DNA of 64,000 nucleotides from Osmia lignaria lignaria. Taxonomy: Eukaryota > Arthropoda > Insecta > Hymenoptera > Megachilidae. Under the pieces are notes generated by a model. The model searched no databases. It worked only from the letters and a program-made list of their open reading frames with translations, and was not told the DNA's origin. Each line of letters starts with the position of its first letter. The stretch's first letter is position 1. This document shows, one piece after another, positions 54,801 through 64,000 of the stretch. The stretch lies in assembly GCF_051020975.1 (NCBI RefSeq), contig NW_027478159.1, forward strand, positions 4,790,501 through 4,854,500. Reading direction: 5' to 3'. Both the position numbers and the translations under genes were made by a program.

Positions 54801-55650
54801 TCTTTGAGATAACTCTGCACTATTGCGAGCTGGAAATGCCACTTCCAGTTTAGCTGTGCAGAAGAAGAACATCAAGAAGAAGAAATATCTCGAAATATGT
54901 CCGTTAGGCCCCTTCCCTTGAGATAAATCTGCAAATATCTCGGAAACGAAGCGATCTATGGCAAAATGTTAAGAGACCTTTTTTGTAGAGAATTAAGTTT
55001 CCTACTTTTTATGTTCTATGATATTTTTTGATCAGACGCGTAGTTCTCGAGATATATCAAGATATTTAAAAGTTCCGAAGCCGCACCAACATAATAGAGA
55101 TACAGAAACACCGTGGCCCCTTTCTTTGAGATAACTCTGCACTATTGCGAGCTGCAAATGCCACTTCCAGCTTAGCTGTGCAGAGGAAGAACAACAAGAA
55201 GAAGAAATATCTCGAAATATGTCCGTCAGGCCAGTTCCTTTGAGCTGAATCTGCAAATATCTCGGAAACGAAGCGAGCTATGGCAAAATGTTAAGAGGCG
55301 TTTTTTGTAGAGAATTATGTTTCCTACAATTTATATTCTATGATATTTTTTGATCAGAAGCGTAGTTTTCGAGATATATCGAGATATTTAAAAGTTCCGA
55401 AGACGCACCAACATAATAGAGATACAGAAACACCGTGGCCCCTTTCTTTGAGATAACTGTGCACTAGTGCGAGCGGCAAATGCCACTTCCAGCTTAGCTG
55501 TGCAGAAGAAGAACAACAAGAAGAAGAAATATCTCGAAATATGTCCGTCAGGCCCCTTCCCTTGACATAAATGTGCAAATATCTCGGAAACGAAGCGAGC
55601 TACGGCAAAATGTTAAGAGACCTCTTTTGTAGAGAATTAGGTTTCCTACT
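51812..55650. repeat. Seven-monomer higher-order repeat, two copies
   Basis: Monomers 51812, 52134, 52456, 52778 and 53100 recur at 54066, 54388, 54710, 55032 and 55354 (2,254 bp). The CCCGCGAGAT variant at 52020 recurs at 54274. GAACATCAAG, TTATATTCTATG and GAAGACGCACC follow in the same order. Private changes such as TATTCAAAAG at 52486 and ATATCCAGAT near 54735 arose after the duplication. Confidence 0.85.
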
Positions 55651-58600
55651 TTTTATGTTCTATGATATTTTTTGATCAGATGCGTAGTTCTCGAGATATA
55701 TCAAGATATTTAAAAGTTCCGAAGCTGCACCAACATAATAGAGGTACAGAAACACCGTGGCCTCTTTCTTTGAGATAACTCTGCACTTTTGCGAGCTGCA
55801 AATGCCACTTCCAGCTTAGCTGTGCAGAAGTGGAACAACAAGAAGAAGAAATATCTCGGAATATGTCCGTCAGACCCCTTCCCTTGAGATAAATCTGCAA
55901 ATATCTCGGAAACGAAGCGAGCTATGGCAAAATGTTAAGAGACCTTATTTGTAGAGAATTAAGTTTCCTACTTTTTATGTTCTATGATATTTTTTGATCA
56001 GATGCGTAGTTCTCGAGATATATCAAGATATTTAAAAGTTCCGAAGCCGCACCAACATAATAGAGATACAGAAACACCGTGGCCCCTTTCTTTGAGATAA
56101 CTCTGCACTAGTGCGAGCCGCAAATGCCACTTCCAGCTTAGCTGTGCAGAAGAAGAACAACAAGAAGAAGAAATATCTCGAAATATGTCCGTCAGGCCCC
56201 TTCCCTTGAGATAAATCTGCAAATATCTCGGAAACGAAGCGAGCTATGGCAAAATGTTAAGAGACATTTTTGGAAGAGAATTAAGTTTCCTACTTTTTAT
56301 GTTCTACGATATTTTTTGATCAGATGCGTAGTTCTCGAGATATATCAAGATATTTAAAAGTTCCGAAGCCGCACGAACATAATAGAGATACAGAGACACC
56401 GTGGCCCCTTTCTTTGAGATAACTCTGCACTATTGCGAGCTGCAAATGCCACTTCCAGCTTAGCTGTGCAGAAGAAGAACAACAAGAGGAAGAAATATCT
56501 CGAAATATGTCCGTCAGCCCCGTTCCCTTGAGATAAATCTGCAAATATCTCGGAAACCAAGCGAGCTATGGCAAAATGTTAAGAGACCTTTTTTGTAGAG
56601 AATTAAGTTTCCTACTTTTTATGTTCTATGATATTTATTGATCAGATGCGTAGTTCTCGAGATATATCAAGATATTTAAAAGTTCCGAAGCCGCACCAAC
56701 ATAATAGAGATACAGAAACACCGTGGCCCCTTTCTTTGAGATAACTCTGCACTATTGCGAGCTGCAAATGCCACTTCCCGCTTAGCTGTGCAGAAGAAGA
56801 ACAACAAGAAGAAGAAATATCTCGAAATATGTCCGTCAGACCCCTTCCCTTGAGATAAATCTGCAAATATCTCGGAAACGAAGCGAGCTATGGCAAAATG
56901 TTAAGAGACCTTTTTTGTAGAGAATTAAGTTTCCTACTTTTTACGTTCTATGATATTTTTTGATCAGATGCGTAGTTCTCGAGATATATCAAGATATTTA
57001 AAAGTTCCGAAGCCGCACCAACATAATAGAGATACAGAAACACCGTGGCCCCTTTCTTTGAGATAACTCTGCACTATTGCGAGCTGTAAATGCCACTTCC
57101 AGCTTAGCTGTGCGGAAGAAGAACAAGAAGAAGGAGAAATATCTCGAAATATGTCCGTCAGGCCCCTTCCCTTGAGATATATCTGCAAATATCTCGGAAA
57201 CGAAACGAGCTATGGCAAAATGTTAAGAGACGTTTTTTGTAGAGAATTATGTTTCCTACACTTTATGTTCTATGATATTTTTTGATCAGAAGCGTAGTTT
57301 TCGAGATATATCGAGATATTTAAAAGTTCCGAAGCCGCACCAACATAATAGAGATACAGAAACACCGTGGCCTCTTTCTCTGAGATAACTCTGCACTATT
57401 GCGAGCTGCAAATGCCACTTCCAGCTTAGCTGTGCAGAAGAAGAACAACAAGAAGAAGAAATATTTCGAAATATGTCCGTCCGGCCCCTTCCCTTGAGAT
57501 AAATGTGCAAATATCTCGGAAACGAAGCGAGCTACGGCAAAATGTTAAGAGACCTCTTTTGTAGAAAATTAGGTTTCCTACTTTTTATGTTCTATGATAT
57601 TTTTTGATCAGATGCGTAGTTCTCGAGATATATCAAGATATTTAAAAGTTCCGAAGCTGCACCAACATAATAGAGGTACAGAAACACCGTGGCCTCTTTC
57701 TTTGAGATAACTCTGCACTTTTGCGAGCTGCAAATGCCACTTCCAGCTTAGCTGTGCAGAAGAGGAACAACAAGAAGAAGAAATATCTCGGAATATGTTC
57801 GTCAGGCCCCTTCCCTTGAGCTAAATCTGCAAATATCTCGGAAACGATGCCAGCTATGGGAAAATGTTAAGAGACCTTTTTTGTAGAGAATTAAGTTTCC
57901 TACTTCTTATGTTCTATGATATTTTTTGATCAGATGCGTAGTTCTCGAGATATATCAAGATATGTAAAAGTTCCGAAGCCGCACCAACATAATAGAGATA
58001 CAGAAACACCGTGGCCCCTTTCTTTGAGATAACTCTGCACTATTGCGAGCTGCAAATGCCACTTCCAGCTTAGCTGTGCAGAAGAAGGACAACAAGAAGA
58101 AGAAATATCTCGAAATATGTCCGTCAGACCCCTTCCCTTGAGATAAATCTGCAAATATCTCGGAAACGAAGCGAGCTATGGCAAAATGTTAAGAGACCTT
58201 ATTTGTAGAGAATTAAGTTTCCTACTTTTTATGTTCTATGATATTTTTTGATCAGATGCGTAGTTCTCGAGATATATCAAGATATTTAAAAGTTCCGAAG
58301 CCGCACCAACATAATAGAGATACAGAAACACCGTGGCCCCTTTCTTTGAGATAACTCTGCACTATTGCGAGCTGCAAATGCCACTTCGAGCTTAGCTGTG
58401 CAGAAGAAGAACAACAAGAAGAAGAAATATCTCGAAATATGTCCGTCAGACCCCTTCCCTTGAGATAAATCTGCAAATATCTCGGAAACGAAGCGAGCTA
58501 TGGCAAAATGTTAAGAGACCTTATTTGTAGAGAATTAAGTTTCCTACTTTTTATGGTCTATGATATTTTTTGCTCAGATGCGTAGTTCTCGAGATATATC

Positions 58601-61100
58601 GAGATATTTAAAAGTTCCGAAGCCGCACCAACATAATAGAGATACAGAAACACCGTGGCCCCTTTCTTTGAGATAACTCTGCACTATTGCGAGCTGGAAA
58701 TGCCACTTCCAGTTTAGCTGTGCAGAAGAAGAACAACAAGAAGAAGAAATATCTCGAAATATGTCCGTCAGGCCCCTTCCCTTGAGATAAATTTGCAAAT
58801 ATCTCGGAAACGAAGAGAGCTATGGCAAAATGTTAAGAGACCTTTTTTGTAGAGAATTAAGTTTCCTACTTTTTATGTTGTATGGTATTTTTTGATCAGA
58901 TGCGTAGTTCTCGAGATATATCAAGATATTTAAAAGTTCCGAAGCCGCACCAACATAATAGAGATACAGAAACACCGTGGCCCCTCTCTTTGAGATAACT
59001 CTGCACTATTGCGAGCTGCAAATGTCACTTCCAGCTTAGCTGTGCAGAAGAAGAACAACAAGAAGAAGAAATATCTCGAAATATGTCCGTCAGGCCCCTT
59101 CCCTTGAGATAAATGTGCAAATATCTCGGAAACGAAGCGAGCTATGGCAAAATGTTGAGAGACCTTTTTTGTAAAGAATTAAGTTTCCTACTATTTATGT
59201 TCTATGATATCTTTTGATCAGATGCGTAGTTCTCGAGATATATCAAGATATTTAAAAGTTCCGAAGCCGCACCAACATAATAGAGATACAGAAACACCGT
59301 GGCCCCTTTCTTTGAGATAACTCTGCACTATTGCGAGCTGCAAGTGCCACTTCCAGCTTAGCTGTGCAGAAGAAGAACAACAAGAAGAAGAAATATCTCG
59401 AAATATGTCCGTCAGGCCCCTTCCCTTGAGATAAATGTGCAAATATCTCGGAAACGAAGCGAGCTATGGCAAAATGTTGAGAGACCTTTTTTGTAAAGAA
59501 TTAAGTTTCCTACTATTTATGTTCTATGATATCTTTTGATCAGATGCGTAGTTCTCGAGATATATCAAGATATTTAAAAGTTCCGAAGCCGCACCAACAT
59601 AATAGAGATACAGAAACACCGTGGCCCCTTTCTTTGAAATAACTCTGCACTCTTGCGAGCTGCAAATGCCACTTCCAGCTTCGCTGTGCAGAAGAAGAAC
59701 AACAAGAAGAAGAAATATCTCGAAATATGTCCGTCAGGCCCCTTCCCTTGAGATATATCTGCAAATATCTCGGAAACGAAGCGAGCTATGGCAAAATGTT
59801 AAGAGACCTTTTTTGTAGAGAATTAAGTTTTCTACTTTTTATGTTCCATGATATTTTTTGATCAGATGCGTAGTTCTCGAGATATATCAAGATATTTAAA
59901 AGTTCCGAAGCTGCACCAACATAATAGAGATACAGAAACACCGTGGCCCCTCTCTTTGAGATAACTCTGCACTATTGCGAGCTGCAAATGCCACTTCCAG
60001 CTTAGCTGTGCAGAAGAAGAACAACAAGAAGAAGAAATATCTCGAAATATGTCCGTCGGGCCCCTTCCCTTGAGATAAATGTGCAAATATCTCGGAAACC
60101 AAGCGAGCTATGGCAAAATGTTGGGAGACCTTTTTTGTAGAGAATTAAGTTTCCTACTATTTATCTTCTATGATATTTTTTGATCAGATGCGTAGTTCTC
60201 GAGATATATCAAGATATTTAAAAGTTCCGAAGCCGCACCAACATAATAGAGATACAGAAACACCGTGGCCCCTTTCTTTGATATAACTCTGCACTATTGC
60301 GAGCTGCAAATGCCACTTCCAGCTTAGCTGTGCAGAAGAAGAACAACAAGAAGAAGAAATATCTCGAAATATGTCCGTCAGGCCCCTTCCCTTGAGATAA
60401 ATCTGCAAATATCTCGGAAACGAAGAGAGCTATGGCAAAATGTTAAGAGACCTTTTTTGTAGAGAATTAAGTTTCCTACTTTTTATGTTGTATGGTATTT
60501 TTTGATCAGATGCGTAGTTCTCGAGATATATCAAGATATTTAAAAGTTCCGAAGCCGCACCAACATAATAGAGATACAGAAACACCGTGGCCCCTTTCAT
60601 TGAGATAACTCTGCACTATTGCGAGCTGGAAATGCCACTTCCAGTTTAGCTGTGCAGAGGAAGAACAACAAGAAGAAGAAATATCTCGAAATATGTCCGT
60701 TAGGCCCCTTCCCTTGAGATAAATCTGCAAATATCTCGGAAACGAAGCGAGCTATGGCAAAATGTTAAGAGACCTTTTTTGTAGAGAATTAAGTTTCCTA
60801 CTTTTTATGTTCTATGATATTTTTTGATCAGATGCGTAGTTCTCGAGATATATCAAGATATTTAAAAGTTCCGAAGCCGCAACAACATAATAGAGATTCA
60901 GAAACACCGTTGCCCCTTTCTTTGAGATAACTCTGCACTAGTGCGAGCCGCAAATGCCACTTCCAGCTTAGCTGTGCAGAAGAAGAACAACAAGAAGAAG
61001 AAATATCTCGAAATATGTCCGCCAGGCCCCTTCCCTTGAGATAAATCTGCAAATATCTCGGAAACGAAGAGAGCTATGGCAAAATGTTAAGAGACCTTTT
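55580..61100. repeat. Less homogeneous stretch with many private variants
   Basis: Monomers here show more one-off changes than the centre of the window, for instance GCACGAACAT and CAGAGACACC at 56370-56400, AAACCAAGCG, TATGTAAAAG near 57962 and GCAACAACAT near 60880. Local repeats remain: GCTACGGC with CCTCTTTTG near 55610 and 57530 (1,932 bp), TTGTATGGTATT near 58878 and 60488 (1,610 bp), and TACTATTTATG with GATATCTTTTG in adjacent monomers at 59218 and 59540. Confidence 0.65.
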
Positions 61101-61149
61101 TTGTAGAGAATTATGTTTCCTACTTTTTATGTTCTATAATATTTTTTGA

Positions 61150-63081
61150 TCAGATGCGTAGTTCTCGAGATATATCAAGATATTTAAAAGTTCCGAAGCC
61201 GCACCAACATAATAGAGATACAGAAACACCGTGGCCCCTTTCTTTGAGATAACTCTCCACTATTGCGAGCTGTAAATGCCACTTCCAGCTTAGCTGTGCA
61301 GAAGAAGAACAACAAGAAGAAGAAATATCTCGAAATATGTCCGTCAGGCCCCTTCCCTTGAGATAAATCTGCAAATATCTCGGAAACGAAGCGAGCTATG
61401 GCAAAATGTTAAGAGGCCTTTTTTGTAGAGAATTAAGTTTCCTACTTTTTATGTTCTATGATATTATTTGATCAGATGCGTAGTTCTCGAGATATATCAA
61501 GATATTTAAAGGTTCCGAAGCCGCACCAACATAATAGAGATACAGAAACACCGTGGCCCCTTTCTTTGAGATAACTCTGCACTATTGCGAGCTGCAAATG
61601 CCACTTCCAGCTTAGCTGTGCAGAGGAAGAACAACAAGAAGAAGAAATATCTCGAAATATGTCCGTCAGGCCAGTTCCTTTGAGATGAATCTGCAAATAT
61701 CCCGGAAACGAAGCGAGCTATGGCAAAATGTTAAGAGACCTTTTTTGTAGAGAATTATGTTTCCTACAATTTATGTTCTATGATATTTTTTGATCAGAAG
61801 CGTAGTTTTCGAGATATATCGAGATATTTAAAAGTTCCGAAGCCGCACCAACATAATAGAGATACAGAAACACCGTGGCCCCTTTCTTTGAGATAACTCT
61901 CCACTATTGCGAGCTGTAAATGCCACTTCCAGCTTAGCTGTGCAGAAGAAGAACAACAAGAAGAAGAAATATCTCGAAATATGTCCGTCAGGCCCCTTCC
62001 CTTGAGATAAATCTGCAAATATCTCGGAAACGAAGCGAGCTATGGCAAAATGTTAAGAGGCCTTTTTTGTAGAGAATTAAGTTTCCTACTTTTTATGTTC
62101 TATGATATTATTTGATCAGATGCGTAGTTCTCGAGATATATCAAGATATTTAAAGGTTCCGAAGCCGCACCAACATAATAGAGATACAGAAACACCGTGG
62201 CCCCTTTCTTTGAGATAACTCTGCACTATTGCGAGCTGCAAATGCCACTTCCAGCTTAGCTGTGCAGAGGAAGAACAACAAGAAGAAGAAATATCTCGAA
62301 ATATGTCCGTCAGGCCAGTTCCTTTGAGCTGAATCTGCAAATATCCCGGAAACGAAGCGAGCTATGGCAAAATGTTAAGAGACCTTTTTTGTAGAGAATT
62401 ATGTTTCCTACAATTTATGTTCTATGATATTTTTTGATCAGAAGCGTAGTTTTCGAGATATATCGAGATATTTAAAAGTTCCGAAGCCGCACCAACATAA
62501 TAGAGATACAGAAACACCGTGGCCCCTTTCTTTGAGATAACTCTGCACTATTGCGAGCTGCAAATGCCACTTCCAGCTTAGCTGTGCAGAAGAAGAACAA
62601 CAAGAAGAAGAAATATCTCGAAATATGTCCGTCAGGCCCCGTCTCTTGAGATAAATCTGCAAATATCTCGGAAACGAAGCGAGCTATGGCAAAATGTTAA
62701 GAGACCTTATTTGTAGAGAATTAAGTTTCCTACTTTTTATGTTCTATGATATTATTTGATCAGATGCGTAGTTCTCGAGATATATCAGGATATTTAAAGG
62801 TTCCGAAGCCGCACCAACATAATAGAGATACAGAAACACCGTGGCCCCTTTCTTTGAGATAACTCTGCACTATTGCGAGCTGCAAATGCCACTTCCAGCT
62901 TAGCTGTGCAGAGGAAGAACAACAAGAAGAAGAAATATCTCGAAATATGTCCGTCAGGCCAGTTCCTTTGAGCTGAATCTGCAAATATCTCGGAAACGAA
63001 GCGAGCTATGGCAAAATGTTAAGAGACGTTTTTTGTAGAGAATTATGTTTCCTACAATTTATGTTCTATGATATTTTTTGA
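61150..63081. repeat. Two-monomer (dimeric) A/B higher-order repeat
   Basis: A 644-bp unit repeats about three times: 61150+61472, 61794+62116, 62438+62760. Markers are AAGAGGCC, GATATTATTTGATC (near 61460, 62105 and 62750), TTTAAAGGTTCC and ATATCCCGG. From 61472 onward, A- and B-type monomers alternate, as in parts of the left end. Confidence 0.85.
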
Positions 63082-63725
63082 TCAGAAGCGTAGTTTTCGA
63101 GATATATCGAGATATTTAAAAGTTCCGAAGCCGCACCAACATAATAGAGATACAGAAACACCGTGGCCCCTTTCTTTGAGATAACTCTGCACTATTGCGA
63201 GCTGCAAATGCCACTTCCAGCTAAGCTGTGCAGAAGAAGAACAACAAGAAGAAGAAATATCTCGAAATATGTCCGTCAGACCCCTTCCCTTGAGATAAAT
63301 CTGCAAATATCTCGGAAACGAAGCGAGCTATGGCAAAATGTTAAAAGACCTTTTTTGTCGAGAATTATGTTTCCCACAATTTACGTTCTATGATATTTTT
63401 TGATCAGAAGCGTAGTTTTCGAGATATATCGAGATATTTGAAAGATCCGAAGCCGCACCAACATAATAGAGATACAGAAACACCGTGGCCCCTTTCTTTG
63501 AGATAACTCTGCACTATTGCGAGCTGCAAATGCCACTTCCAGCTTAGCTGTGCAGAAGAAGAACAACAAGAAGAAGAAATATCTCGAAATATGTCCGTCA
63601 GGCCCCTTCCCTTGAGATAAATCTGCAAATATCTCGGAAACGAAGCGAGCTATGGCAAAATGCTTAGAGACCTTTTTTGTAGAGAATTAAGTTTCCTACT
63701 TTTTATGTTCTATGATATTTTTTGA

Positions 63726-64000
63726 TCAGATGCGTAGTTCTCGAGATATATCGAGATATTTAAAAGTTCCGAAGCGGCACCAACATAATAGAGATACAGA
63801 AACACCTTGGCCCCTTTCTTTGAGGTAACTCTGCACTACTGCGAGCTGCAAATGCCACTTCCAGCTTAGCGGTGCAGAAGAAGAACAACAAGAAGAAGAA
63901 ATATCGCGAAATATGTCCGTCAGACCCCTTCCCTTGAGATAAATCTGCAAATATCTCGGAAACGAAGCGAGCTATGGCAAAATGTTAAGAGACCTTATTT
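63726..64000. repeat. Truncated last monomer at the window edge
   Basis: The array continues to the last base, so its right border lies outside the window. This copy has several private changes (GAAGCGGCACC, CACCTTGGCC, GAGGTAACTC, GCGGTGCAG, ATCGCGAAAT) and mixes A-type CAGATGCG with B-type ATCGAGAT. Confidence 0.9.

Larger units (their letters stand above)
1..64000. repeat. Satellite DNA array, 322-bp monomer, about 199 head-to-tail copies
   Basis: The same roughly 322-bp sequence repeats without interruption from the first base to the last, always in one orientation. Phased on the TCA of TTTGATCAGA, monomers start at 306, 628, 950 and so on to 63726; the distance is exactly 197 x 322 minus 14 bp, and all 14 bp are accounted for by five small deletions. 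The window opens 17 bases into a monomer (1-305) and ends inside one (63726-64000). There are no unique spacers, inversions or insertions. Each monomer usually keeps one TGATCA and one CTCGAG site. Neighbours differ by scattered substitutions only. Long homogeneous satellites of this kind typically form centromeric, pericentromeric or subtelomeric heterochromatin; which of these applies is not visible here. The family was not recognised, so no name is given. Confidence 0.98.

Noticed and set aside
1..64000. CRISPR array
   Set aside because: The 322-bp units are contiguous with no unique spacers and are far longer than CRISPR repeats; nothing resembling cas genes is present.
1..64000. Tandem array of genes or rDNA spacer
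   Set aside because: No rRNA, tRNA, histone or other conserved gene sequence was recognised in the monomer, and the unit is too short for known tandem gene families of this type.

Overview
The whole window is a single tandem satellite DNA array with a 322-bp monomer. It holds about 199 monomers, all in the same orientation, with no other sequence between them. I see no convincing protein-coding gene, RNA gene, transposable element, CRISPR array or unique spacer. The sequence suggests a eukaryotic chromosome in a heterochromatic, possibly centromeric or pericentromeric, block; the species cannot be named from this alone. One monomer that I counted by hand (306-627) is 38.8% G+C (A 103, C 62, G 63, T 94). 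It has 11 CpG against about 12 expected, so CpG is not depleted.

The register is very strict. With monomers phased on the TCA at 306, the last monomer start is at 63726, which is 197 periods of 322 minus only 14 bases. Those 14 bases are five small deletions: two of 1 bp and three of 4 bp. Everything else that differs between monomers appears to be substitution. Two linked haplotypes recur: 'A' (CAGATGCG, TTCTCGAG, ATCAAGAT) and 'B' (CAGAAGCG, TTTTCGAG, ATCGAGAT). B makes up about 17 of 38 monomers left of 12.5 kb, about 12 of 101 in the middle, and about 14 of 59 on the right.

Layout: 0-12.5 kb is an A/B-mixed region with a block copied at 16-20 monomer spacing and a tandem four-monomer duplication. 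12.5-29.6 kb contains two long related blocks 11,265 bp apart, with a nested 12-monomer repeat and a nested 4-monomer repeat. 29.6-37.3 kb is a mosaic of 5-, 6-, 7- and 8-monomer spacings. 37.3-43.1 kb is a clear nine-monomer higher-order repeat in two copies. 44.4-51.2 kb is a ten-monomer repeat with a visible unequal-exchange junction. 51.8-55.6 kb is a seven-monomer repeat. 55.6-61 kb has more private variants. 61.1-63.1 kb is a two-monomer A/B repeat.

Each monomer carries an old internal duplication 114 bp apart, a purine-rich GAA tract, nested inverted repeats and four copies of a CGAGATAT-type motif. A 74-codon frame is open on the minus strand in 179 of 198 monomers, but it begins with TTG, changes frame from monomer to monomer, and has nonsense alleles that were themselves amplified. 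I therefore treat it as a by-product of the repeat and not as a gene. The most useful content here is the record of how a satellite array grows by nested segmental duplication and unequal exchange.
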